NCBI RefSeq assembly: GCF_003025595.1 | Contig: NZ_PYMI01000002.1 | Span: 310,001 to 374,000, forward strand | Reading direction: 5' to 3' | Source of the DNA: Photobacterium ganghwense | GTDB lineage: Bacteria; Pseudomonadota; Gammaproteobacteria; Enterobacterales; Vibrionaceae | DNA: 64,000 nucleotides | In this document: positions 8,511 through 17,291 of the stretch, piece after piece | Layout: the number at the start of each line of letters is the position of its first letter | Numbering within the stretch: the stretch's first letter is position 1 | Notes under the pieces: generated by a model | Database searches by the model: none | What the model was told of the DNA's origin: nothing | Seen by the model: the letters and a program-made list of their open reading frames with translations, nothing else | Position numbers and translations under genes: made by a program

Positions 8511-9086
8511 ATGGCGAAGTCTGAAGCGAAACATATACTGGTGTGCAGTGATTGCACCCGGGAGCAGGCCAGGCTGACCGGTAAACTGGCCGTGGAGTAC
8601 GACAATGTGATCGGTTGCCGGTTTAGCCAGTTGCCGACGCTGCTCACCCAGTTGCCACACAGCGTGTTGGTGCTCAGCTGGTCACGGGCGGATGCGGAAC
8701 TGCGACTGCTGGTTGAAGAGGCGGGAGAGCAACGCTGGCCGCTGGTGGTGATGGTGCGCAAGCTGGATCATCACGACATAGATCGGCTTCCCCGGCCAAA
8801 TGGCTACGTGTTACTGCCTGGCGACTCGGCAACGGCGCTGAGTGTTTGGGTGGAACGGGCCATGCAGGTCAGAGCCGTACAATGTCAGCTGGTCAAAGAG
8901 CTGGCAACCGTCACCCGGCGGCTGGAAGAGCGGCGACGGGTAGAGCAGGCCAAGGGACTGTTGATGAAATTACAGGGGCTGGATGAGGCCGAGGCGTATC
9001 AGCTGTTACGCCGAACCGCGATGGAAAACAATCAAAGTCTGGGTCAGATCGCGCAAAATATTTTGGTGGCCCTCGGTCAACAATAG
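8511..9086 (+). CDS. nasT: ANTAR-domain antitermination regulator (NasT-like)
   Basis: 191 aa from the ATG at 8511; a GTG at 8469 would add 14 residues. The N-terminal ~125 residues resemble a response-regulator receiver fold (KHILVCSDCTREQARL) but lack the usual acidic cluster and phospho-acceptor context, so it is a pseudo-receiver. A coiled linker follows, then a C-terminal ANTAR RNA-binding domain (RRRVEQAKGLLMKLQGLDEAEAYQLLRRTAMENNQSLGQIAQNIL, read in parts). ANTAR proteins prevent termination at leader hairpins. Two such terminators occur at 4593-4625 and 9241-9273. There is no NIT nitrate-sensing domain as in NasR, so a NasT-type partner system is more likely, but no NasS gene is in the window. 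Confidence 0.85.
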   Translation: MAKSEAKHILVCSDCTREQARLTGKLAVEYDNVIGCRFSQLPTLLTQLPHSVLVLSWSRADAELRLLVEEAGEQRWPLVVMVRKLDHHDIDRLPRPNGYVLLPGDSATALSVWVERAMQVRAVQCQLVKELATVTRRLEERRRVEQAKGLLMKLQGLDEAEAYQLLRRTAMENNQSLGQIAQNILVALGQQ

Positions 9087-9372
9087 TAAGCCGAAGGGTT
9101 CCTGAGTGGGACACGCGAAGGCTGGGAATATTAATACTGACTGGCAAAACATGACCGGTAAACGCAGTTTTTCAGGCTGCCCCCGTTTCAGCTAGGCATC
9201 ATTTCAGTCAGGCAACACACAATTCAAACACATTAAGCGACGCCGCTTCCCCCGCTGGGGAAGCGGCGTTTTTGTTTGCAGTGACGTTGTTTGACCTGTT
9301 GGTGGATTTGAGCTTTTAGCGGGTGAGTGGTGAAGCAGGTTTGAATTAACGAGCTAAGGAAGAGGAAAAGGT
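9087..9372 (+). other. Leader region between nasT-like gene and nrtA
   Basis: 286 bp, all same-strand, holding an intrinsic terminator (annotated) preceded by about 150 bp of untranslated sequence with several weak hairpins, for example GTTCC/GGGAC near 9100. No good sigma-54 or sigma-70 promoter is evident, so the nrtABC-nirBD part may be reached by read-through from the nasA promoter under ANTAR control. Confidence 0.5.
9241..9273 (+). terminator. Leader terminator upstream of nrtA
   Basis: A perfect 12-bp stem (CGCCGCTTCCCC / GGGGAAGCGGCG) with a 4-nt loop runs into TTTTT. It lies 100 bp before nrtA and inside the nitrate assimilation cluster. It is probably the second target of the ANTAR protein, splitting the cluster into two conditionally connected halves. 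Confidence 0.85.
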
Positions 9373-10737
9373 ATGGAAAAGGTGAATGGCTGGATGTTAG
9401 CCGGTGTGATCAGCGCCGGGCTGTTTTCACAGCCGGTGCTGGCTAAGGTAGGGCCACCGGAAAAAGACGAGCTGAAGTTCGGCTTTATCAAGTTGACCGA
9501 CATGGCACCACTTGCGGTGGCCTATGAGAACTTCTATTTCGAAGACGAAGGGCTGTACGTCACGCTGGAGGCGCAGGCGAACTGGAAAGTGCTGCTCGAT
9601 CGGGTGATTGATGGTGAGCTGGATGGTGCTCACATGCTGGCTGGTCAGCCGATTGGCGCGACCATCGGCATCGGTACCAAAGCCGATGTGATCACGGCAT
9701 TCAGTATGGATCTGAACGGTAATGCCATCACCGTGGCCAACAGTGTCTGGGACGCGATTAAACCGCAGATTGATAAAGCCGCAGACGGCAAACCCAATCA
9801 TCCGGTCAAAGCCGATGTGCTCAAACCGGTGATTGAAGCTTATAAGGCTGAGGGTAAGCCGTTCAATATGGGCATGGTCTTTCCGGTCTCAACCCATAAC
9901 TATGAACTGCGTTACTGGCTGGCGGCCGGTGGCATTCATCCCGGCTATTACGCCCCGCAGCAGGGTGACAACAGCGGCCAGCGTCAGGCGGATGTGTTGC
10001 TAAGTGTTACCCCGCCGCCGCAGATGCCCGCCACGTTGGAAGCCGCCACCATTCAGGGGTACTGCGTGGGAGAGCCATGGAATCAGCAGGCCGTGTTCAA
10101 AGGCATAGGGGTACCGGTGATCACTGATTACGACATCTGGCCGAATAATCCGGAAAAAGTGTTCGGAGTCAGCAAGGCCTGGGCAGAAGCCAATCCGAAT
10201 ACCCATATCCGGGTGGTGAAAGCGCTGATCCGTGCCGCGTACTGGCTCGACGAGCAGGAAAATGCTAACCGGACAGACGCTGTAAAAATGCTGGCCCGCA
10301 GTCAGTATGTCGGAGCGGATGCCAAGGTTATTGCTAACAGCATGACGGGCACCTTCGAATACGAAAAGGGCGACAAGCGCCCGGCCCCCGACTTCAACGT
10401 GTTTTTTCGTCACCACGCCACTTATCCCTATTACAGCGATGCGATCTGGACTCTGACGCAGATGCGTCGCTGGGGACAGATTCCCGAAGCTAAGCCTGAC
10501 GACTGGTACATGTCGATAGCGAAAAAAGTCTACCGACCGGATATCTACCGTCAGGCCGCTGAGGCGCTGATTGATGAGGGCAAAATGAAAGCCGCAGACT
10601 TTCCGGATTTTGTCGCCGAAGATGGTTTTCGCGACCCGCAAACGGGCTTTATCGACCGGATCACTTTTGATGGCCGTTATCCGAACGCCTATCTCGATCA
10701 ATTCACGATTGGGCTGAAAGGCAACGACAAACTGTAA
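9373..10737 (+). CDS. nrtA: Nitrate ABC transporter, periplasmic binding protein (NrtA/CmpA family)
   Basis: 454 aa. It starts with a Sec signal peptide ([24 protein letters not shown], cleavage after ALA-like sequence near residue 24) and belongs to the NrtA/CmpA/NasF substrate-binding family ([17 protein letters not shown]-type opening after the signal, [42 protein letters not shown]). It should capture nitrate, possibly nitrite, in the periplasm for NrtB/NrtC. The signal peptide argues against it being the cytoplasmic NasS sensor, a homologue of the same family. The ribosome-binding site is AAGGAAGAGG. Confidence 0.92.
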   Translation: MEKVNGWMLAGVISAGLFSQPVLAKVGPPEKDELKFGFIKLTDMAPLAVAYENFYFEDEGLYVTLEAQANWKVLLDRVIDGELDGAHMLAGQPIGATIGIGTKADVITAFSMDLNGNAITVANSVWDAIKPQIDKAADGKPNHPVKADVLKPVIEAYKAEGKPFNMGMVFPVSTHNYELRYWLAAGGIHPGYYAPQQGDNSGQRQADVLLSVTPPPQMPATLEAATIQGYCVGEPWNQQAVFKGIGVPVITDYDIWPNNPEKVFGVSKAWAEANPNTHIRVVKALIRAAYWLDEQENANRTDAVKMLARSQYVGADAKVIANSMTGTFEYEKGDKRPAPDFNVFFRHHATYPYYSDAIWTLTQMRRWGQIPEAKPDDWYMSIAKKVYRPDIYRQAAEALIDEGKMKAADFPDFVAEDGFRDPQTGFIDRITFDGRYPNAYLDQFTIGLKGNDKL

Positions 10738-10748
10738 GGAGACTCATC

Positions 10749-11720
10749 ATGGCGTCAATCATTACACTTCCGGCATTGCCGAAACCTGCGCGGATGATTC
10801 AGCACAGCCGCGGGATCGCTCTGCCATTACTGGGAATCGCGATTTTCTTACTGGTCTGGCATCTGGCGGCAAGTCAGGTTCAGACCTCGCTCGGGACGTT
10901 ACCCGGGCCAATCCAGACCTGGCAGCAATTCCGCGGGCTGGTGGAAGAGCATCAGCGAGAGCGGGATCAGGAAGCCGCATTTTATGAACGACAGGAAAAG
11001 CGCAACGCAGCGCGACTGGCTCAGGATCCTCAGACGGAAATCCGGGTGCGCGAATACACCGGAAAACCAACATTTTTCGATCAGATTGGCACCAGCTTGC
11101 TGACCGTCGCCGCCGGTTTCCTGCTTGCCACGGTGATTGCTATCCCGGCGGGGATCATCCTCGGTCTGAACAAAGGGCTGTATGCCGCGTTCAACCCGGT
11201 GATCCAGCTGCTGAAACCGGTCTCACCACTGGCCTGGCTGCCGATTGTCACCATGGTGGTGAGCGCGGTGTATGTCAGTGATGATCCGCTGGTGGCGAAA
11301 TCGTTTCTGAATTCCCTGTTTACCGTCGCTATGTGCAGCCTTTGGCCAACCCTGATCAATACCGCCGTCGGTGTCACCGGTGTTGATAACGATCTCCACA
11401 ACGTCAGCCGGGTGCTCAAGCTGTCGCGCTGGCAGCATGTCCGTACCATCGTGCTGCCGTCGGCGGTACCTATGGTGTTTACCGGGCTGCGCCTGTCGCT
11501 TGGGGTGGCCTGGATGGTGCTGATCGCAGCGGAAATGCTGGCCCAGAACCCGGGTCTTGGCAAATTCGTCTGGGATGAATTCCAGAACGGCAGTTCGGCG
11601 TCGCTCGGGCGCATCATGGTCGCCGTTGTGACCATCGGTTTTATCGGGCTGTTGCTGGATCGCGGCATGCTCAGTCTGCAACGCCATTTTTCCTGGAATA
11701 AACAGCTCAGCCTGCGTTAG
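10749..11720 (+). CDS. nrtB: Nitrate ABC transporter permease (NrtB)
   Basis: 323 aa. An N-terminal membrane helix (LPLLGIAIFLLVWHLAA) is followed by a charged periplasmic/coil insert of about 70 residues and then the BPD_transp_1 permease core with about five helices. The EAA-loop-like segment is VGVTGVDNDLHNVSRVLKLSRWQHVRTIVLPSAVPMVFTGLRLSLGVAWM. It forms the inner-membrane channel of the nitrate importer. The gene follows nrtA by 11 bp with an AAGGAG site. Confidence 0.92.
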   Translation: MASIITLPALPKPARMIQHSRGIALPLLGIAIFLLVWHLAASQVQTSLGTLPGPIQTWQQFRGLVEEHQRERDQEAAFYERQEKRNAARLAQDPQTEIRVREYTGKPTFFDQIGTSLLTVAAGFLLATVIAIPAGIILGLNKGLYAAFNPVIQLLKPVSPLAWLPIVTMVVSAVYVSDDPLVAKSFLNSLFTVAMCSLWPTLINTAVGVTGVDNDLHNVSRVLKLSRWQHVRTIVLPSAVPMVFTGLRLSLGVAWMVLIAAEMLAQNPGLGKFVWDEFQNGSSASLGRIMVAVVTIGFIGLLLDRGMLSLQRHFSWNKQLSLR

Positions 11721-11743
11721 GCAGCGGAAGTAAGGAGAACACT

Positions 11744-12568
11744 ATGTCACGCGAATATTTGTTACTCAGTTATCTGGGAATGCGCTTTCCGACGCCTGGC
11801 GGTGAGTTTGTGGCACTCAAAGACGTCAATTTCACCATCAACCAAGGCGAGTTCATCTCTCTGATTGGCCATTCCGGGTGTGGTAAATCGACCGTGCTGA
11901 ATCTGGTGGCTGGACTGCTGGAGCCGACAGACGGCGGGGTGATCCTCGAAGGGCGGGAAATCGACGGGCCGGGACCTGAGCGAGCGGTGGTATTTCAAAA
12001 CCATGCGCTGCTGCCCTGGCTGACCGTGTACCAGAACGTCGAGCTGGCGGTGAAGCAGATTAGTAAAGGCAAGCCCGCTGCGGCGATCCGGGAAGCGGTG
12101 ATGCACTACCTGACACTGGTGCAGATGGAGCATGCCCATGACAAAAGGCCGGACGAAATTTCCGGCGGGATGAAACAGCGGGTCGGTATTGCTCGGGCAC
12201 TGGCGATGCAGCCCAAAGTCTTGCTGATGGATGAACCGTTCGGGGCATTGGATGCTCTGACCCGAGCCCATTTGCAGGATGCCCTGATGGCGATTCAGGC
12301 CGAACTGAACAACACCGTCATCATGATCACCCACGATGTGGACGAGGCGGTACTGCTGTCTGATCGCATTGTGATGATGAGCAATGGCCCGGCGGCCACC
12401 ATTGGTGAAGTGTTGGATATCAACCTGCCTAGACCGCGTGAACGGGTCGCGCTGGCGGACGATCCGGTTTATCAGCGCCTGCGCCAGAGCGTGCTTCGCT
12501 TTCTTTACGAAAAACAGCGCAAGGTCGAGGCGATTGGCGACAAGGCCGGCAAGCAACGTGTGGCGTAA
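11744..12568 (+). CDS. nrtC: Nitrate ABC transporter ATP-binding protein
   Basis: 274 aa ABC ATPase: Walker [11 protein letters not shown]-loop [18 protein letters not shown], signature [15 protein letters not shown], Walker [13 protein letters not shown] and the H-loop [10 protein letters not shown]. It has one ATPase domain only, without the C-terminal NrtA-like regulatory domain of cyanobacterial NrtC, so it corresponds to NrtD/NasD. It energises NrtAB-mediated uptake. Confidence 0.92.
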   Translation: MSREYLLLSYLGMRFPTPGGEFVALKDVNFTINQGEFISLIGHSGCGKSTVLNLVAGLLEPTDGGVILEGREIDGPGPERAVVFQNHALLPWLTVYQNVELAVKQISKGKPAAAIREAVMHYLTLVQMEHAHDKRPDEISGGMKQRVGIARALAMQPKVLLMDEPFGALDALTRAHLQDALMAIQAELNNTVIMITHDVDEAVLLSDRIVMMSNGPAATIGEVLDINLPRPRERVALADDPVYQRLRQSVLRFLYEKQRKVEAIGDKAGKQRVA

Positions 12569-12643
12569 TGACTGCCGATTGGGATACGGAAAATCCGCGT
12601 TAAGGCAGAGTGGCTGATGGCAGCCAACAGGCAGGAGAGCAAA

Positions 12644-15262
12644 ATGTTGATGCAAAGAGAAAAATTACTGGTGGTGGGTAACGGCATGGTTGGCCATCAC
12701 CTGATTGAGCAGTTGGTGGCGAAAAATGCCCAGCAACGTTATCAGATTGTGGTGCTGGGCGAGGAACGCTTTGTCGCGTACGACAGGGTACATATGTCCT
12801 CCCTTTTTTCCGGCAATGATCATCACGCGCTGCTGCTGAGCAGCGAAGCCTGGTATCAGGAAAACGGCATTGAACTGCTGCTGGGCGAGCCGGTCGTGGC
12901 TATTGATTGTGAGAAAAAGCGGGTCACGCTGGCGGGCGACAGCCAGCTGGCCTATGACAAGCTGGTATTGGCAACAGGATCCTACCCGTTCGTGCCACCT
13001 TTAACCGGCAGCGACAGGAATAACTGTTTTGTCTACCGGACTTTAGACGATTTATCGGCAATCAAAACCGCGTGTACCGGTGCCAGAAGCGGCGCTGTCG
13101 TAGGGGGCGGGTTGTTGGGGCTGGAAGCGGCCAATGCCCTGCGGTTGCTCGGGCTGGAAACCCATGTGGTAGAGTTCGCGCCGCGCCTGATGCCGGTACA
13201 AATTGATGACGCAGGTAGCGCGTTGTTGCGCAGCAAAGTGTCGGAGCTGGGTGTGCAGGTTCACACCAACCGGGCGACCACTTCTATTTCGGATGGGGAG
13301 ACGGCTTATCACCGAATGAACTTTAAGGAGCACGATCCGCTGGAGGTGGACGTGATTGTGTTCTCGGCCGGGATCCGCCCGCAGGACTCCCTCGCCCGGA
13401 AGGGCGGGCTGGCGGTGGGTGAACGCGGCGGTATCGTGATCAATGATGCCTGTCAGACCAGCGATCCCAATATTTACGCAATTGGCGAATGTGCCTTGTG
13501 GCAGCAGCGTATTTTCGGCTTGGTCGCCCCGGGGTACAGTATGGCGCGTATTGTGGCAGATCAGATCCTCGGCGGTGATGCGACGTTCGGCGGTGCTGAT
13601 ATGAGCACCAAACTGAAGCTGCTGGGCGTCGATGTGGCAGCTATTGGCAACTCGCTCGGTCAGGGCGACGATTGTCAGGAAATGGTGCTGCAGGACATGC
13701 GTGCCGGCGTATACAAAAAGCTGGTGGTCAATGAAACGGGTGATCAGCTGTTGGGGGCTATCCTGATTGGTGATAATCAGGATTACGACGCTTTGCTGCA
13801 ATGTTACCTGAATCAGATGCCACTGCCTGCTCACCCGGCGGAGCTGCTGTTTGACTGCTCGGTGCTGAAAGGCAAACAGGATCCCGGAGCCATGATCTGT
13901 TCCTGCCACAACGTGACCCGGGGTGATATTACGGCGGCGGTGCAGGCCGGGATGCATGAGCTGTCAGAACTGAAAAGTTGCACCAAGGCCGGCACCGGTT
14001 GTGGCGGCTGTAGCACCATGGTGAAAACCATTCTCGATGAAGAGTTGGCGGCGCTCGGAATGGAAGTGAACCAGCATCTTTGTGAGCACTTTGCCTTTAC
14101 CCGTCAGGAATTGTTTCATTTGGCTCGGGTAGAAAAAATCCGCAATTTTGAAACACTGATCAGCCGTTATGGCCAGGGCTCGAATCTGAATCATCACCAA
14201 AACACAAGTCATGCGCTGGGCTGTGATATTTGTAAGCCTGCCGCAGCGTCCATCTTTGCCTCATTGTGGAATGAGCATGTGCTGGAACCTCAGCACCAGC
14301 CTTTGCAGGACACCAATGATGCATTTTTGGCAAATATGCAAAAAGACGGCAGTTATTCGGTTGTGCCGCGTATCCCCGGCGGGGAAATTACCCCGGACAA
14401 ACTGATCGTGCTCGGCGAAGTGGCCAAAAAATATGACCTTTACACCAAGATCACCGGCGGTCAGCGGGTCGATCTGTTCGGAGCTCAGCTTGAGCAACTG
14501 CCGGATATCTGGCAAGCGCTGATTGATGCCGGTTTTGAAACCGGCCATGCCTACGGCAAATCACTCCGAACGGTGAAATCTTGTGTCGGCTCGACCTGGT
14601 GCCGTTACGGGGTCGATGACTCCATCGGCCTCGCCATCATGCTCGAAAACCGCTACAAGGGACTGCGCTCACCCCATAAGCTCAAATTTGCTGTATCGGG
14701 CTGTACCCGCGAATGTGCCGAAGCGCAAAGTAAGGACATTGGTGTGATTGCCACAGACAAAGGCTGGAATCTGTATGTCTGTGGTAACGGCGGTATGCGG
14801 CCGCGCCATGCGGATTTACTCGCTTCGGATTTGTCGACGGAAGATCTGGTGCGGCTGATTGATCGGGTGCTGATGTTTTATATCCGGACGGCAGATCGTT
14901 TACAGCGCACCTCCGTCTGGCTGGAAAGCCTCGACGGCGGGCTGGACTACCTACGTCGCGTGGTGGTGGATGACAGCCTGGGGATTCATGCCGAGCTGGA
15001 GCAGCAGATGGCCCATGTGGTGGACACCTACCAGTGTGAGTGGAAAACCACGTTATCTACACCGGATAAATTGGCCCGGTTCCGCCGTTTTGTTAACGCA
15101 GAAAGTCAGGAGGCAGACGGGCAATCTCAAGCATTGATTTCCCCCCCAGCGTATCAGCGCGAACGCGGGCAGCGTATCCCTGTCCGGCAGCTAGACCTAA
15201 AGACAAAAGGTAGCAAAGCGGCAGACAGTGCGGTTGCAGCGGCTGCCAGGGAGGAAGTATGA
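12644..15262 (+). CDS. nirB: NADH-dependent nitrite reductase, large subunit
   Basis: 872 aa from the ATG at 12644, which has AGGAG seven bases upstream; an earlier in-frame ATG at 12617 has no good site. An N-terminal FAD/NADH oxidoreductase (VVGNGMVGHHL, VLATGSYPFVPPL, AVVGGGLLGLEAANAL) is followed by a BFD-like [2Fe-2S] region (CSCHNVTRGDI...SCTKAGTGCGGC) and a C-terminal siroheme/[4Fe-4S] reductase domain (SCVGSTWCRYG, SGCTRECAEAQSKD). It reduces nitrite to ammonium in the cytosol. The siroheme precursor comes from CobA upstream. Confidence 0.95.
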   Translation: MLMQREKLLVVGNGMVGHHLIEQLVAKNAQQRYQIVVLGEERFVAYDRVHMSSLFSGNDHHALLLSSEAWYQENGIELLLGEPVVAIDCEKKRVTLAGDSQLAYDKLVLATGSYPFVPPLTGSDRNNCFVYRTLDDLSAIKTACTGARSGAVVGGGLLGLEAANALRLLGLETHVVEFAPRLMPVQIDDAGSALLRSKVSELGVQVHTNRATTSISDGETAYHRMNFKEHDPLEVDVIVFSAGIRPQDSLARKGGLAVGERGGIVINDACQTSDPNIYAIGECALWQQRIFGLVAPGYSMARIVADQILGGDATFGGADMSTKLKLLGVDVAAIGNSLGQGDDCQEMVLQDMRAGVYKKLVVNETGDQLLGAILIGDNQDYDALLQCYLNQMPLPAHPAELLFDCSVLKGKQDPGAMICSCHNVTRGDITAAVQAGMHELSELKSCTKAGTGCGGCSTMVKTILDEELAALGMEVNQHLCEHFAFTRQELFHLARVEKIRNFETLISRYGQGSNLNHHQNTSHALGCDICKPAAASIFASLWNEHVLEPQHQPLQDTNDAFLANMQKDGSYSVVPRIPGGEITPDKLIVLGEVAKKYDLYTKITGGQRVDLFGAQLEQLPDIWQALIDAGFETGHAYGKSLRTVKSCVGSTWCRYGVDDSIGLAIMLENRYKGLRSPHKLKFAVSGCTRECAEAQSKDIGVIATDKGWNLYVCGNGGMRPRHADLLASDLSTEDLVRLIDRVLMFYIRTADRLQRTSVWLESLDGGLDYLRRVVVDDSLGIHAELEQQMAHVVDTYQCEWKTTLSTPDKLARFRRFVNAESQEADGQSQALISPPAYQRERGQRIPVRQLDLKTKGSKAADSAVAAAAREEV

Positions 15263-15585
15263 GCTGGATAAAAATCTGTGGTTTGGATGCGCTGGTGGCG
15301 AACACCGGGATGGGCGCGATTGTAAACGGCCAGCAACTGGCGCTGTTTTACGTACCGACTCAGGATCCTGCTGTTTTCGCGCTGGATAACTGGGACCCTA
15401 TCGGGAAGGCTTATGTGATGGCGCGGGGAATTGTTGGCGATCTCAAGGGAGAGCTGTGCGTGGCCTCGCCCCTCTACAAACAGCATTTCAATTTGCGCAC
15501 CGGGCAGTGCCTGGAACAGCCGGCGATCAGTCTTGCAACCTGGTCGGTCAAAGTGGAAGACGGCAGCATCTGGGTGAGGTCGTAG
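15259..15585 (+). CDS. nirD: Nitrite reductase small subunit (NirD)
   Basis: 108 aa, matching NirD, the Rieske-fold partner of NirB (FYVPTQDPAVFALDNWDPIGKA, RGIVGDLKGELCVASPLYKQHFNLRTGQCLE). NirD-type proteins keep the Rieske fold but lack the cluster ligands, as here. Its ATG overlaps the nirB stop (ATGA). Its last codons and stop lie in the first copy of a 19-bp tandem repeat. Confidence 0.93.
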   Translation: MSWIKICGLDALVANTGMGAIVNGQQLALFYVPTQDPAVFALDNWDPIGKAYVMARGIVGDLKGELCVASPLYKQHFNLRTGQCLEQPAISLATWSVKVEDGSIWVRS

Positions 15586-15624
15586 TATCTGGGTGAAGTC
15601 GTAGTATCTGGGTGAAATCGTCGC
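15568..15624 (+). repeat. Three tandem copies of a 19-bp repeat at the nirD stop
   Basis: The unit ATCTGGGTGARGTCGTAGT occurs at 15568, 15587 and 15606; the third copy has three changes. Each of the first two copies contains TAG in the nirD frame. It is probably a slippage duplication of the end of nirD. Confidence 0.8.
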
Positions 15625-15637
15625 TGTGTTGACACTT

Positions 15638-15667
15638 GCCCCGCTGCGGTTTGATGGCGAGCGGGGC
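15638..15667. other. GC-rich hairpin after nirD
   Basis: GCCCCGCT / AGCGGGGC forms an 8-bp stem with a 14-nt loop about 55 bp past nirD. There is no T-run, so it is a weak candidate for a transcript end or an mRNA 3' stabiliser. Confidence 0.35.
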
Positions 15668-15742
15668 GAGTGCCATACCTGACTTATCGGTTGGGAGTTT
15701 GATCGGCAATGTGAAAGAGGGTGCTCAACCTGACGTTACAGC

Positions 15743-16681
15743 TTACCCCTCGATAATTGTCAGCTCCGCAGGCCAGGTTTGCCGGAAGTCGTCAGCCTGC
15801 TGGCGGATCCATTCGCAAAACTGGATGACTTTCTCGCGGCGGAAATATCCCTCAGGCGCACACAGGTGATAGCGAAAAGCCGGCCTCACGGCAATGTTGC
15901 CTATTCTGACCAGTTTCCCTTCTTCCTGATAGCGGTGGGCCAGACTGTGGCGAGCCAGTGCCACTCCCTGAACCGATAATGCCCCTTCAAGCACATAATT
16001 GGCACCGTCATAGGCCAATGCTGAGCAGCCGCCTCTGGCACCGACCAGTGACAGCCAGCGCCCCCAGTCCATATCCGGCCAGATATCGCCAATCAGGTGA
16101 GCGCGTTGCAAGTCATCGACCGTGTGGAGCTGATGCTGCGCCTGATAAAGCGGGTGGCAAACCGGGTAAAGCAGGTCGTCCATCAGCCATTGACTGGTTA
16201 GTCCGGCATACTGGCCTTTCCCGTAGCGAATACAAAGGTCAACGGATGATTTTTCAAAGGAATTCAGCTCATTTTTGGATTCCACCAGAACGGACAGCGA
16301 CGGGTGTGCTTCCCGGAAACTGGTCATACGCGGAACCAGCCAATGTTGGGAAAAGGAGGGCAGGGTCGAGAGTGCCAGTCTGTGCGGCTCAGGGTCGTTA
16401 TTTATCAGCCATACGCCATTCTGGATCGAGCTAAATCCTTGTTGCGTGTGCTCGAACAAAATCGCCCCCTCAGGGGTCAGCACCACCTTGCGGTGCTGGC
16501 GATAAAACAGGGGCGTTCCCAGCCATTCTTCCAGCAGCCGGATTTGCTGGCTGATGGCCGCCGCCGTCACGAACAGGGCATCCGCTGCGGCTTTAAAGCT
16601 GCCAAGGTGCGCCGCCTGATAGAAATAATACAAACCTTGCAACGGGGGCATACGTTTGTGCGGGTCACTCGGTATTGACAT
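15743..16681 (-). CDS. LysR-family regulator (GcvA-like)
   Basis: 312 aa. An N-terminal winged helix-turn-helix (LQGLYYFYQAAHLGSFKAAADALFVTAAAISQQIRLLEEWLGTPLFYR) is followed by a LysR substrate-binding domain (HRLALSTLPSFSQHWLVPRM, SVDLCIRYGKGQYAGL). This is typical of the GcvA-like subgroup. It is convergent with nirD and divergent from a DUF1127 gene 98 bp away, which is the likely target. A second LysR/DUF1127 pair lies at 63.2-64.0 kb. Confidence 0.9.
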   Translation of the reverse strand: MSIPSDPHKRMPPLQGLYYFYQAAHLGSFKAAADALFVTAAAISQQIRLLEEWLGTPLFYRQHRKVVLTPEGAILFEHTQQGFSSIQNGVWLINNDPEPHRLALSTLPSFSQHWLVPRMTSFREAHPSLSVLVESKNELNSFEKSSVDLCIRYGKGQYAGLTSQWLMDDLLYPVCHPLYQAQHQLHTVDDLQRAHLIGDIWPDMDWGRWLSLVGARGGCSALAYDGANYVLEGALSVQGVALARHSLAHRYQEEGKLVRIGNIAVRPAFRYHLCAPEGYFRREKVIQFCEWIRQQADDFRQTWPAELTIIEG

Positions 16682-16779
16682 AAGTTTTCCTTAACTGAGT
16701 GCCAGAATCAATCGTTTGAGCATACGTCGTCGGTGAACAAAAATAAATCATACATTTTAGATGAATAGGCGATTAAAAG

Positions 16780-16995
16780 ATGATGACAATGTATGACCCT
16801 GTATTTCCGACCGTTAAGCAAGTGGTTAACTCAGTTAAGCGTGGGTTGTCTTTATTGAAAAGCTGGCGACAGCAGCGCCGAAATTTGCAGTATCTGTCAG
16901 ATATCCCCGAGCACCTGCGCGATGATCTGGGGCTGGACGGAATTGCTAATGCAGCGCGGCCGACCGCGAGTGAGATGGCGCACAAGCGACCTTAA
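16780..16995 (+). CDS. DUF1127 (YjiS-like) small protein
   Basis: 71 aa, starting MMTMYDP. The C-terminal half (LLKSWRQQRRNLQYLSDIPEHLRDDLGLDG) matches DUF1127, in which an Arg-rich helix is followed by a 'L.DIGL' motif. Small DUF1127 proteins have been linked to phosphate, carbon or small-RNA metabolism in alphaproteobacteria; the role here is unknown. Three in-frame ATGs at 16780, 16783 and 16789 make the start uncertain. It is divergent from the LysR gene. Confidence 0.75.
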   Translation: MMTMYDPVFPTVKQVVNSVKRGLSLLKSWRQQRRNLQYLSDIPEHLRDDLGLDGIANAARPTASEMAHKRP

Positions 16996-17220
16996 ACCCA
17001 CTGTCCCAGAGAGTCGTTTCACAGAAGTGCGATCAGAATCGGTATTCGCCAGCAGGGAGCAGAAGATAAAAAGCAGCAAAAATAGATGCAAAGAAATCAG
17101 TAACGAAAAAAAATCAGGTGAAATGCCAGAGGGCATAGGAGGGGGAATAAGATGGGTATGAGAAGGAAAGTCGAAAGGGGATAAAACCGGAGGCCCAAAC
17201 CGCAATGACCCCGCGGCAGA

Positions 17221-17258
17221 AAAACAAACCCGGCCAGTAGCCGGGTTTGATTCTTTAT
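17221..17258. terminator. Bidirectional terminator after tkt
   Basis: CAAACCCGGC / GCCGGGTTTG forms a stem with a 4-6-nt loop. It is followed by GTTTTT on the minus strand (tkt end) and by an A/T-rich tract on the plus strand. It sits 35-70 bp beyond the tkt stop. Confidence 0.75.
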
Positions 17259-17291
17259 TTTGAAAGTCGGCGTGCTGACGCCAACCGGGAA

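Noticed and set aside
9095-9125. Sigma-54 promoter before nrtA (GGGACACGCGAAGGC)
   Set aside because: GG and GC are 10 bp apart, but nearly all other consensus positions are wrong.
9373-10737. NasS nitrate sensor instead of NrtA
   Set aside because: The protein begins with a clear Sec signal peptide and is followed directly by permease and ATPase genes, so it is the transporter's binding protein.
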